A DNA stretch of 17,284 nt from a bacterium Ga0077546 (GTDB taxonomy: Bacteria > Cyanobacteriota > Vampirovibrionia > Obscuribacterales > Obscuribacteraceae), in contig LNEX01000377.1 of assembly GCA_001464165.1 (NCBI GenBank), positions 1 through 17,284 of the forward strand, in the 5' to 3' direction. Shown piece by piece: positions 7,637 through 15,138 of this stretch. Under the pieces are notes generated by a model. That model was not told the DNA's origin. It made no database searches and was given only the letters and a program-made list of their open reading frames with translations. How positions within the stretch are numbered: position 1 is the first letter of the stretch; every line of letters starts with the position of its first letter. A program made the translations under genes and the position numbers.

Positions 7637-8102
7637 GACTATTAACAAGCTCAAGAAGATTACTCGTCAGTTGGCACAAGACAAGGGTCGCAAACCAACT
7701 GAAGAAGAAATTGCTACAACAATGGAAATTAGCATCACCAAGCTGCGCGAAATTGTTAAGGTCGCTCAAGAGCCGGTGTCTTTAGAAACACCTATTGGTA
7801 AAGAAGAAGACAGCAAGCTCGGTGATTTTATCGAAGACAGAGAAGCCGAAACTCCGGCTTCCTCAGTTACTCAAGAATTGCTGAGAGAAGACATTATTGA
7901 AGTAATGGCTGGTCTCTCGCCGCGCGAAAGAGATGTCTTGAGGCTGCGCTTCGGCCTAGATGATGGTCGGCAACGTACACTAGAAGAAGTGGGGCAACTC
8001 TTCGGAGTTACTCGCGAACGAATTCGTCAAATAGAAGCCAAGGCCCTGCGCAAGCTGCGCCACCCCAACCGCAGTCGCCGCCTGCGGGAATATATAGACT
8101 AA
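7620..8102 (+). CDS. rpoD: RNA polymerase primary sigma factor, C-terminal part (out of frame with the front part)
   Basis: From VETINKL (7632 onward) this is the rest of the same sigma factor: region 3 ([22 protein letters not shown]), region 4.1 ([18 protein letters not shown]) and the region 4.2 helix-turn-helix that reads the -35 element ([20 protein letters not shown], then KALRKLRHP). The frame is open upstream only to TTG 7620, whose first four codons are probably the front-part sequence read in the wrong frame. There is no ribosome site before it, so independent translation is unlikely. Regions 3 and 4 look intact and unmutated, which argues for a recent deletion or an assembly error over a decayed pseudogene. 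The last six residues, LREYID, and the stop codon begin the 21-nt array. Confidence 0.92.
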   Translation: MPTRVETINKLKKITRQLAQDKGRKPTEEEIATTMEISITKLREIVKVAQEPVSLETPIGKEEDSKLGDFIEDREAETPASSVTQELLREDIIEVMAGLSPRERDVLRLRFGLDDGRQRTLEEVGQLFGVTRERIRQIEAKALRKLRHPNRSRRLREYID

Positions 8103-8144
8103 TTGCGGGAATATATAAACTAATTGCAGAAATACATAGACTAA
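8082..8144. repeat. 21-nt tandem array, three copies, anchored on the rpoD stop codon
   Basis: Copies at 8082-8102, 8103-8123 and 8124-8144. In the rpoD frame they read LREYID-stop, LREYIN-stop and LQKYID-stop. Copy 1 is the true end of rpoD. Copy 3 contains the stop codon of the convergent rqcP-like gene (8141-8143, minus strand). Hence the entire junction is made of the array. No terminator-like hairpin is seen in it. Confidence 0.92.
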
Positions 8145-8440
8145 TAATGATCCTCTTCTGAGAGCCATTCGAGTATTTCGGGTGGCCTTCTTATTTCTTC
8201 TATGATTTCGTACAGGCTCGATGCCTCTTGGGCTGCTACATTTTTCAGCGGTAGTAACAGCACTGTCACTGTTAGTGCCTTTGAGCCCAGCTCGAGATGC
8301 ACTTTGTCGCTTAGTTTTAGCTCGGTGGCCGATTTGGCCGGTCTATCGTTAACATACACCCGGCCTTGGTCGCAAGCCATTTGGGCAATGGTGCGGCGTT
8401 TAATCAGGCGTGAGACTTTTAGCCATTTATCTAAGCGCAT
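8141..8440 (-). CDS. rqcP: S4-domain RNA-binding protein, RqcP (YabO/HSP15 family)
   Basis: The 99-residue protein begins MRLDKWLKVSRLIKRRT and continues with the S4 fold signature, DQGRVYVNDRPAKSATELKLSDKV. From memory this is very close to Bacillus subtilis YabO/RqcP, including the MRLDK(F/W)LKVSRLIKRRT start. RqcP binds the 50S subunit with peptidyl-tRNA and works with RqcH to add alanine tails to stalled nascent chains (ribosome quality control). HSP15-type heat-shock S4 proteins are the main alternative. The frame is open to ATG 8476, but homology and an AGG 5 nt upstream of ATG 8440 favour the shorter form. The C-terminal extension after the S4 domain (LYEIIEEIRRPPEILEWLSEEDHY) is acidic. 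It is convergent with rpoD and divergent from the secreted protein gene. Confidence 0.85.
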   Translation of the reverse strand: MRLDKWLKVSRLIKRRTIAQMACDQGRVYVNDRPAKSATELKLSDKVHLELGSKALTVTVLLLPLKNVAAQEASSLYEIIEEIRRPPEILEWLSEEDHY

Positions 8441-8503
8441 TCGAACCTGGGTATTCTCTTGGGGTGGAGGGAACATCTACCTAGTAAGGTATTCACATAT
8501 ATT

Positions 8504-9421
8504 ATGAACCGTTATCTTGAACCCTTTATCTTGAATTTTCCTTCGATTGGCGTGTTTATGACCATCAATAGAGCTCTTGCCGCTATCTCTGCTATCTCGG
8601 GTGTTTTGCTTGCACGCATGCCAGGACTGGGCCGAATTTTAGCAGGCGCTCTAGTTGTTCGTGTCGCTTGTATCGGAGTTTTTGCTTGCGCTTCCACCTT
8701 CGCAGTTGTGGCCGCTACTTTATTTTGTGTCGCGCCTGCCTGTGCCGAAACTGTTGGAGTTGATTCTATCGAGAATTCCTTTCCTGCCAATACTAGTAAT
8801 AGTAATAGTAATTCCGATAGTAAGCCCAGCAGTTCAGGAGAAGCTGTTTATACACCGGCGTCTAAAACAACAAGAATCGCGCCGCTTGGCAGCCCTTTGT
8901 CTGGCAGTGTGCGCGTCATTGATCAGGTGAGAACTCTTCGCTTGAAGCGTGCCGAATCGTCCTCGTCGACAGCTGATCAAAGCCTAGGTCAAGGGGCGGG
9001 GCAAAACTCCGGGCCAAGCTTCGGCCAAAGCTCAGGCCAAAGCTTAGGGCAAAGCTCAGGTCAAAGTGGTGGCCTTGCCGATTCTGGATTGCAGGCACTC
9101 TTTCCCTCCAAAGATTCATTCAATCCCCCGCCTTCTTTATCTGGATTTGCTGGAGCGGGGAGCGGATCTTCCTCTTCTGATTTCAACACAAGTGATCAAG
9201 TTAAGTCTAAGAAAAAGCACGCCTATATTTGGAATATGAGCCTGGCTGGCGGCTATTACGACGTCACTAATACTTTTCAGGGTGTTGTGCCGGGAGACAA
9301 GCTCTATTTGTATGGTGGATATATGGCTGACGGACACACCCCAGTGCCTTCTGGCCCAGTGCCAATGAACCATGGTGGCCATATTCGCTGGACCCCCATT
9401 ATGGGTGTTCCTCCTGACTGA
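8504..9421 (+). CDS. Unknown exported protein with SxGQ repeats
   Basis: I do not recognise this 305-residue protein. The N-terminus has two hydrophobic stretches (about 23-38 and 45-80), ending in VAPACA-ET, a plausible signal peptidase I site after residue 81. A true start at the internal ATG 8558 or 8618 would give a more normal signal peptide, but no start has a convincing ribosome site. The middle is Ser/Asn-rich, then seven tetrapeptides of SxGQ type (from 12-nt DNA repeats), then a Ser/Gly/Pro-rich stretch. The last 70 residues, from KKKHAYIWNMSLAGGYYDVTN to the end, are richer in aromatic and Gly residues and look like the only folded part. There are no catalytic motifs. It is probably periplasmic or surface-associated. 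It is divergent from rqcP, separated by 63 nt. Confidence 0.6.
   Translation: MNRYLEPFILNFPSIGVFMTINRALAAISAISGVLLARMPGLGRILAGALVVRVACIGVFACASTFAVVAATLFCVAPACAETVGVDSIENSFPANTSNSNSNSDSKPSSSGEAVYTPASKTTRIAPLGSPLSGSVRVIDQVRTLRLKRAESSSSTADQSLGQGAGQNSGPSFGQSSGQSLGQSSGQSGGLADSGLQALFPSKDSFNPPPSLSGFAGAGSGSSSSDFNTSDQVKSKKKHAYIWNMSLAGGYYDVTNTFQGVVPGDKLYLYGGYMADGHTPVPSGPVPMNHGGHIRWTPIMGVPPD
8981..9064 (+). repeat. 12-nt in-gene tandem repeat encoding SxGQ
   Basis: Seven consecutive 12-nt units (consensus AGCTCAGGCCAA) encode SLGQ, GAGQ, NSGP, SFGQ, SSGQ, SLGQ and SSGQ. The reading frame is kept. Confidence 0.85.
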
Positions 9422-9488
9422 CGGTCGCAATCTGTCAATTATTTGCAAGCTTGTTGGCTCGCTTGCTGCCACTCGGTTCTCAAGCTTG

Positions 9489-9565
9489 CCCCAACCTTAC
9501 CCCAACCTTACCCCATCGTTGCCCCATCGTTGCCCCAACCTTGCGCCAACCTTTCACCAAGCTTT
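9489..9565. repeat. 11-nt tandem array between the secreted protein and the efflux operon
   Basis: Seven exact-length 11-nt units start at 9489, 9500, 9511, 9522, 9533, 9544 and 9555 (consensus CCCCAACCTTA, sub-type CCCCATCGTTG in units 3 and 4). Units 6 and 7 are degenerate, and a partial unit precedes at 9478-9488. The strand bias is extreme: C-rich on the plus strand. Two GCAAGCTTG-type palindromes (9445-9453 and 9481-9489) sit just before it. This array is most of the 202-nt gap to the adaptor gene. Confidence 0.88.
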
Positions 9566-9607
9566 CGCTTGTGTTACTGACCATTGCACACATTGCTCTT
9601 GATGCAG

Positions 9608-9616
9608 TGATATATT
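9608..9616 (+). promoter_or_regulatory. Candidate extended -10 promoter of the efflux operon
   Basis: TGATATATT is a TGn-extended -10 element with TATATT. TTGCAC at 9584-9589 is 21 nt upstream, too far to be a good -35. Transcription would start near 9623, which fits translation from ATG 9654 with a 30-nt leader, or a leaderless start at ATG 9624. Confidence 0.35.
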
Positions 9617-9653
9617 TTGGGAAATGTTCGAGTTGCTGTATGCTCTTGTTGAA

Positions 9654-11048
9654 ATGTTATACAAAGAATCCCTGCTGCTTTTTGCCATATCTATAACTCT
9701 GAGTTTTGCTTTGAGCGCCTGTGGCGGTCATGAGCCAGCTGAATCTGCTGCTGGCCACGCCGCAAAGACTGCTCATACTGGCCCGCGAGTGATTGCGGTA
9801 ACTCCTGAGGTCGCCAAGCGCATTGACCTGAAGACCGAAGTAGTTACTCTCCGTGATGTGGTTGTGCCCTTGCACTTGACCGGTCGAATAGAGCCTGACT
9901 ATGGTCGTGAAGTTGATGTTAGTGCCCGTATTGCTGGACGCGTTTCAAATATTCTTGTAAGACCAGGTGCCACGGTAAATCAAGGTCAAGTGCTTGCCTT
10001 CATTGACAGCCCGCAGGTTAGTGACTTGCAGGGTGAGGCTGTAGAGGCCAAGTCCAAGTTAGCTATTGCTGAAGCACATGCTGAGCGTGAGCGCCAAATT
10101 TATGAAGAGCAGATTCACCGGCCTAAGGCTTTGCTTGAAGCCCAAGCAACTTTGCAGACTACCCAAGTGCAAGCTGAGCTTTCTGAACAGGAGTTGAAGA
10201 GGCAAGAAGACCTCTATCGTGAAAAAATTGCGGCGACCAAAGACTACGTCATTGCTAAAGCCAATTATGCTAAGGCGAAAGTAGCTTTTGAACAGGCCAA
10301 GACGGCTCTTGCTCGTGAAGAGCAGTTGTATAAAAATCGCGGATTGATGAAACGTGACTATCAGCTAACTCTGGCTGAAGTAACTAGAGACAAACAACAT
10401 TTGGCTACTATCATCAAGCGTCTTGATTTTCTTGGTGCTGATAAAAAGATGACTCAGAACGTTCTGGCTACTGGCAATATTACTGGTCTAGTGCAAATTA
10501 CAGCTCCAATCACCGGCACTCTTAGCCGCTATGATTGTGCCGTGGGTGAAGTGGTTCAGCCTGAGAAATCAATGTTCAAGCTCACCGATCTTAAGTACGT
10601 GCAAGTGTCAGCTGATTTACCAGAGGTTGATTTGCCCAGAGTTAAGTTGGGAGACAAAGTAGTTATAAAAATCGCGAGCTATCCTGACTCTGATTTTACC
10701 GGGGTGATTAGCTACATAAGCGTCAATGTTCGCGAAGATACAAGGACGGTGCCGATTCGTGCTCGACTAGCCAATAGCTCTGGTAAGCTCAAGGCCAATA
10801 TGTACGCCGAAATAGATCTGGAAGGGGCCTCCCGAAAGTTTCTGGCCTGTCCTAAGTCTGCCCTACAAGAGCAAGACGGCAGCAAAATTACATTTGTTAG
10901 AAAACCCGAGGGCTTTCAAGTGCGTCCAGTCAAGTTGGGCAAGGAAGGCGAACATTACTGTGAGGTTTTGTCTGGGCTTTCTGACGGAGACACTGTCGCT
11001 ACTCAGGGTAGCCTGATGCTCAAGACCGAACTTAATTATCAACACTAA
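9654..11048 (+). CDS. Heavy-metal RND efflux periplasmic adaptor lipoprotein (CzcB/CusB family)
   Basis: This is a membrane-fusion protein that would link the inner-membrane pump to the outer-membrane channel. From ATG 9654 the N-terminus is MLYKESLLLFAISITLSFALSAC, a lipoprotein signal with lipobox LSAC and the modified Cys at residue 23. The frame is open 10 codons further to ATG 9624, but that would put an acidic, Leu-rich segment before the signal. A lipoyl-like barrel-sandwich half (GRVSNILVRPGATVNQGQ, about 95-115) precedes an unusually long Ala/Glu/Lys/Gln-rich coiled-coil hairpin (about 125-280). The second barrel half (ITAPITGTLSRYDCAVGEVV), a beta-barrel domain and a membrane-proximal domain with GLSDGDTVATQGSLML complete the fold. 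The pump gene starts 34 nt downstream, so the two form an operon. The metal is unknown. Confidence 0.88.
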   Translation: MLYKESLLLFAISITLSFALSACGGHEPAESAAGHAAKTAHTGPRVIAVTPEVAKRIDLKTEVVTLRDVVVPLHLTGRIEPDYGREVDVSARIAGRVSNILVRPGATVNQGQVLAFIDSPQVSDLQGEAVEAKSKLAIAEAHAERERQIYEEQIHRPKALLEAQATLQTTQVQAELSEQELKRQEDLYREKIAATKDYVIAKANYAKAKVAFEQAKTALAREEQLYKNRGLMKRDYQLTLAEVTRDKQHLATIIKRLDFLGADKKMTQNVLATGNITGLVQITAPITGTLSRYDCAVGEVVQPEKSMFKLTDLKYVQVSADLPEVDLPRVKLGDKVVIKIASYPDSDFTGVISYISVNVREDTRTVPIRARLANSSGKLKANMYAEIDLEGASRKFLACPKSALQEQDGSKITFVRKPEGFQVRPVKLGKEGEHYCEVLSGLSDGDTVATQGSLMLKTELNYQH

Positions 11049-11082
11049 TAAGTGAATTGGCAACCTCGAGAAGTAATTTGAA

Positions 11083-14000
11083 ATGATTTCGCAGCTGATT
11101 CGCTTTGCCCTCAAACAAAGGCTGATGACTATAGCCTGTGCTATTGGCATAGCGATGTTCGGCATTTGGAGTGCCGCAAATATTTCAATTGACTCCTTCC
11201 CCGATGTATCTAACGTTCAGGTGCAGATTATCACTGAGCCTGAGAGTATGGCTACTGAAGAAGTTGAGTCTCTGATTACATTTCCTATTGAAAATGGCTT
11301 GAATGGCTTACCTAAGGTCACCAAGATTCGCAGTAACTCGAGCTTTGGCCTTTCTGTGGTAACGGCAATTTTTGAAGATGATGTTGATGTCTATTGGGCC
11401 CGCAATATCGTTCAGCAAAGATTGAGTCAAATTGAGCTGCCAGCTGGCGCACCTCGTCCGCTTCTCGGTCCAGTGGTGTCAACTTTTTCGAATGTGCTGA
11501 ACTATTATTTGCTCAGTGATCGCCATGATTTGACAGAACTGCGCACCATTCAAGATTGGCAAGTGGCGCGTAAGCTGAGGGCTGTGCCTGGAGTTGGAAA
11601 CGTTGTCAGCTATGGCGGTTACGTCAAACAGTATCAAGTCTTAGTTTCGCCGCATGTACTAAAAAGCTTCAACTTAACTTTGCATGACGTCATTTTGGCA
11701 TTGGCCAATAATAACGTAAATGCCGGTGGCAACTTCATTGAGCGCGGTGGTGAAGAGATCATTATTCGCGGCTTAGGAAGAATTGATACCATTGCTGATA
11801 TCAAAAATATCGTTCTCAAGTCAGTTGAAGGTACTCCAGTCAAAATCGGGCAGATCGCAGAAGTCGTTATTGGGCCAGCATTTAGGCGCGGTTCGTCTTC
11901 GATGGATGGCAAGGGCGAGACTGTTACTGGTATGGTAATGACTCGCAAAGGTGTTAACACTAAGGCCGTTGTAGATAGGGTGCGGCATCGCCTAGAAGAG
12001 ATTAAAAACGATTTGCCAGCTGGCGTCACTCTTACTACTTACTATGACCAGAGCGCTTTAGTCGATAAAACAATTGAGACGGTCAAAGAAGTGCTGATGC
12101 TTGGCGGCTCGCTGGTCATATTGGTTCTGGGCTGCATTTTACTGCATATACCGTGTGCCATCATTGTGGCGGTTGTTATTCCGTTAGCGCTTTTGTTCAG
12201 TTTCATCATGATGAAGTTTACTGGTCTTACCGCTAATTTGATGACCCTCGGTGCCGTAGACTTTGGCGTTATTGTTGATGCTGGCGTGGTTATGGTTGAA
12301 AATATTTTCCGCCACCTGGCCGAAGAGCAAGAGAAAATTGATAGGGGTGAGTCTACAAAAGAAGACTTAGAAAAGAATCGACTGAAGATTGTCTATAATG
12401 CCGCCAAAGAAGTGGGCAACCCAATTTTCTTCGCCATTGTCATTATTATTGCTGTTTATCTGCCCCTGTTCACCCTCGAAGGGGTTGAGGGGCGGATGTT
12501 TACCCCACTGGCCCTCAACTATATTTACGCCCTTACAGGCGCTTTGATGGTTTCGCTTACTGTCATACCAGTGCTTTGTTTCTGGTTCTTGCGTGGCAAT
12601 ATAAAAGAGCGGCACAATCCCTTCATCGAGTGGGCCAAAGGTCTGGTTGAGCCAGCTCTTAAACGCTCGATCATCGCACCTCGCAGAACCCTAGTGATTT
12701 CGTTGGCAGTTCTATGTGTTGGTTTTTCTATCTTCCCCTTCCTTGGCTCTGAATTTATTCCAAGTCTTGATGAAGGTTCAATTTTATTGCGCACCAAGCT
12801 GTCGCCTAGTGTCTCCCACACTGAGTCGCGGCGCATAGCTACTACTGTTGAACAGACTATTAAAGAATTCCCTGAAGTCAGCGTAGTTGTCTCACGTATT
12901 GGACGCTCGGGCATGGGCGGTGACCTTGAGGGTATCGACAATGCTGACGTATACGTGGGTTTGAAGCCTAAGAGCGAGTGGAAGACCACCCATGATAAAG
13001 AAGCCTTGGTAAATGCTATGGCGGCTCGCCTTGATGGAATTCCCGGTTTAGTTTATAGCTTCTCTCAGCCGATCGCCGATATGATCGATGACTTGATCGC
13101 TGGTATTAAAGCCGATCTTGGTATTAAAGTTTTTGGTGATGATCTAGTTACTATCGATTCAATTGCCGGCCAGATTGAAAGAATAGTGAGCAAAGTGCGC
13201 GGTTCTGCCGACTTGCAACGGGAACACATTCTTGGTTTACCGCAGCTCAATATCAAAATGAAGCGTGATGTTATCGCTCGCTATGGCCTCAATGTAGACG
13301 ATGTCCAAGAAATAATCCAAACTGCTCTAGCCGGTAAAGAAGTTACCGAAGTGCTCGAAGGTACTAAGCGGTTTGGCCTCCTCGTTCGTTTCCCGTTGCA
13401 GTACCGCGATACACAAGAAGACATCGAATCGATTTTGGTTGACACTCCTGCTGGTGGCAAGGTGCCGCTTAAGCAATTGGCCGATATTCAGAATACTCGC
13501 GGTACCGTTATGATCAACCGTGAAGATGGCCAAAGGCGTACGGCCGTTCTTGCTAACGTGCGCGGACGTGACCTTGGTAGCTTTGTCGAAGAAGCTCAGA
13601 AGGCCGTTAATGCAGAGGTGAAGCTACCGAAAGGTTACCAAATTGTCTGGGGCGGTCAGTTTGAAAACCAACAACGGGCTATGGCTAGACTGGCAATTGT
13701 TGTTCCAGTCGTATTGCTGTTGATTTTCATTCTGCTGTTCGCTTCTTTCAACTCTTTGCGCAATGCCGCTTTGATCATGCTCAACGTGCCTTTCGCTATC
13801 ATTGGTGGCATCTTCTCGCTACTGATTTCTAATCAACCAATTTCTGTTCCTGCCATCATTGGCTTCATTGCGCTGTTTGGTGTGGCTGTGCAAAACGGTG
13901 TAATCATGGTCAGTTATATGAGCCAAATGCAGAAGCAGGGAATGGACGTGGAGGAAGCTGTCATCGAAGGGGTGAAAGTGCGACTTCGACCTGTGCTTAT

Positions 14001-14190
14001 GACTGCTTTGGTGGCCATGGTTGGCTTCTTACCCCTGATTTTCTCTCACGGTACTGGTGCTGAAGTGCAACGGCCGCTAGCCACGGTGGTTCTCGGCGGG
14101 CTCGTCACTTCGACGATTTTGACCTTAATTGTGTTGCCGACTATCTACACGCTAATTAATCGCCGTGCCTACGAAGACAAGCTGCAATAG
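11083..14190 (+). CDS. Heavy-metal efflux RND transporter (CzcA/CusA family)
   Basis: The 1035-residue inner-membrane proton/metal antiporter has the full RND plan: TM1 at about 12-32, a large periplasmic loop, TM2-6, a second loop and TM7-12, ending in VVLGGLVTSTILTLIVLPTIYTLI. The N-terminal block IDSFPDVSNVQVQI is characteristic of the heavy-metal (HME) subfamily. In TM4 the motif reads VDFGVIVDAGVVMVEN (D393, D399, E406 and N407 by my count). The Asp-Phe-Gly and Val-Asp pattern fits the divalent-cation pumps of CzcA type more than the Cu/Ag CusA type. The usual DGA is written DAG here. The length matches the family and no frameshift is seen. It is co-transcribed with the adaptor. No channel gene follows, but a CzcC-like channel gene lies 2.4 kb away on the other strand. 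Confidence 0.93.
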   Translation: MISQLIRFALKQRLMTIACAIGIAMFGIWSAANISIDSFPDVSNVQVQIITEPESMATEEVESLITFPIENGLNGLPKVTKIRSNSSFGLSVVTAIFEDDVDVYWARNIVQQRLSQIELPAGAPRPLLGPVVSTFSNVLNYYLLSDRHDLTELRTIQDWQVARKLRAVPGVGNVVSYGGYVKQYQVLVSPHVLKSFNLTLHDVILALANNNVNAGGNFIERGGEEIIIRGLGRIDTIADIKNIVLKSVEGTPVKIGQIAEVVIGPAFRRGSSSMDGKGETVTGMVMTRKGVNTKAVVDRVRHRLEEIKNDLPAGVTLTTYYDQSALVDKTIETVKEVLMLGGSLVILVLGCILLHIPCAIIVAVVIPLALLFSFIMMKFTGLTANLMTLGAVDFGVIVDAGVVMVENIFRHLAEEQEKIDRGESTKEDLEKNRLKIVYNAAKEVGNPIFFAIVIIIAVYLPLFTLEGVEGRMFTPLALNYIYALTGALMVSLTVIPVLCFWFLRGNIKERHNPFIEWAKGLVEPALKRSIIAPRRTLVISLAVLCVGFSIFPFLGSEFIPSLDEGSILLRTKLSPSVSHTESRRIATTVEQTIKEFPEVSVVVSRIGRSGMGGDLEGIDNADVYVGLKPKSEWKTTHDKEALVNAMAARLDGIPGLVYSFSQPIADMIDDLIAGIKADLGIKVFGDDLVTIDSIAGQIERIVSKVRGSADLQREHILGLPQLNIKMKRDVIARYGLNVDDVQEIIQTALAGKEVTEVLEGTKRFGLLVRFPLQYRDTQEDIESILVDTPAGGKVPLKQLADIQNTRGTVMINREDGQRRTAVLANVRGRDLGSFVEEAQKAVNAEVKLPKGYQIVWGGQFENQQRAMARLAIVVPVVLLLIFILLFASFNSLRNAALIMLNVPFAIIGGIFSLLISNQPISVPAIIGFIALFGVAVQNGVIMVSYMSQMQKQGMDVEEAVIEGVKVRLRPVLMTALVAMVGFLPLIFSHGTGAEVQRPLATVVLGGLVTSTILTLIVLPTIYTLINRRAYEDKLQ

Positions 14191-14202
14191 GTTTTCGGGC
14201 TG

Positions 14203-14218
14203 TGAAATGTGAATTTCA
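14203..14218. promoter_or_regulatory. Inverted repeat just after the pump gene
   Basis: TGAAAT-GTGA-ATTTCA is a perfect 6-bp inverted repeat with a 4-nt centre, 12 nt after the pump stop. There is no T-run, so it may be an operator or a hairpin at the mRNA end. It is not a full Crp box. Confidence 0.35.
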
Positions 14219-14223
14219 TATGT

Positions 14224-14254
14224 TTGCCATTGAACACAAGTTGGTTAATGGCAA
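14224..14254. promoter_or_regulatory. 8-bp inverted repeat upstream of the Crp/Fnr-type gene
   Basis: TTGCCATT (14224-14231) and AATGGCAA (14247-14254) pair perfectly around a 15-nt loop; one G-U and one A-U pair could extend the stem inward. No T-run follows. It lies between the pump stop and the regulator start, so it may be a weak terminator, a processing hairpin or a regulator site. Confidence 0.45.
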
Positions 14255-14421
14255 CTCAGAAATGGAGCGTTTCCAACGGTCGTCAAATTCTCGTGTTAAA
14301 TCAATATTTTTCAGTATGTTAACTGCATAGTAAACCTGCCATAGTGTTTCGGCGTCTGCAGTTGAAGTTTTGCCTCAGGCATTTTGTTTCACAGCCGTTT
14401 ACTTCACCGCATCGGATAAAT

Positions 14422-15138
14422 ATGGACACCAATCAACCGCGCAATCTGCTGTTGAGCAGTATGTCGCCGCCTATTATCGAAGATATTTGCGCGGCCTCTG
14501 AGCTGGTTCATTTCGATATGCGCGAAAACATCATTGAGCCCAATAAGACTATTGGCTATGTCGACTTCATTGAATCAGGTGTAACATCCTTGATTTCGGT
14601 TATGGAAGACGGCTCGCAAATTGAACTAGCCTTAATTGGTAGAGAAGGAATGTTGGGGTTGCCACTCTTATTAGGAGTCGAATCTGTCGGCCAAAAGATT
14701 GCCTGTCAGGTTGATGCCTCTGCTTTGCGCCTTAAAGCAGAAGACTTTTTAGAACTAGTAAAACGTCATCCTGAGCTTGGTGAAATTTGTCAGCGCTACG
14801 CTGTTGCTATGTTTGAACAAGTAGCACTGACGATAGGCTGCAATCGCAGTCACTCAATTGAAAAACGTTATGCTCGCTGGTTGTTGCTCACTCACGACCG
14901 CTGTGATAGCGATAACTTTACTGCCACTCAAGGTTTTCTCGCCAGCATGCTAGGTGTATCACGCACGGGTGTGAATATTGCCGCTGGTGCTCTACTTAGG
15001 GCTAAGTTGATTACGTACGTGCGGGGAAAGGTCACGATTCTTGATCGAAAGAGTCTAGAGGAGTCCGCCTGCCAGTGCTACTTTGCTATGTGTAAGTCAT
15101 TTGAGAATATGATGAACATCTCTGGGCTCTCTAAATAG
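14422..15138 (+). CDS. Crp/Fnr family transcriptional regulator
   Basis: The 238-residue protein has an N-terminal cyclic-nucleotide-binding-like beta-roll (about 20-110; FIESGVTSLISVMEDGSQIELALIGREGMLGLP) and a long dimer helix. A C-terminal winged helix-turn-helix follows (TQGFLASMLGVSRTGVNIAAGALLRAKLI, then RGKVTILDRKSLEESACQCY). The beta-roll lacks the GE...RSA phosphate-binding cassette of true cAMP receptors, and there is no N-terminal Cys cluster as in FNR, so the ligand is unknown. The ending matches a widespread Crp/Fnr subgroup I know from proteobacteria. ATG 14422 is preferred: the protein aligns from MDTNQPRNLLLSS, and the upstream GTG 14344 lacks a ribosome site. It lies downstream of the efflux pump with 231 nt between, so it has its own control region; regulation of the pump is possible but unproved. 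Confidence 0.87.
   Translation: MDTNQPRNLLLSSMSPPIIEDICAASELVHFDMRENIIEPNKTIGYVDFIESGVTSLISVMEDGSQIELALIGREGMLGLPLLLGVESVGQKIACQVDASALRLKAEDFLELVKRHPELGEICQRYAVAMFEQVALTIGCNRSHSIEKRYARWLLLTHDRCDSDNFTATQGFLASMLGVSRTGVNIAAGALLRAKLITYVRGKVTILDRKSLEESACQCYFAMCKSFENMMNISGLSK

Noticed and set aside
7620..7660. Programmed ribosomal frameshift or independent restart in rpoD
   Set aside because: A shift alone would still lack about ten conserved residues, there is no slippery heptamer, and TTG 7620 has no ribosome site.
14201..14218. Crp box (TGTGA-N6-TCACA)
   Set aside because: Only the left half TGTGA is present; the right half reads AATTTCA.
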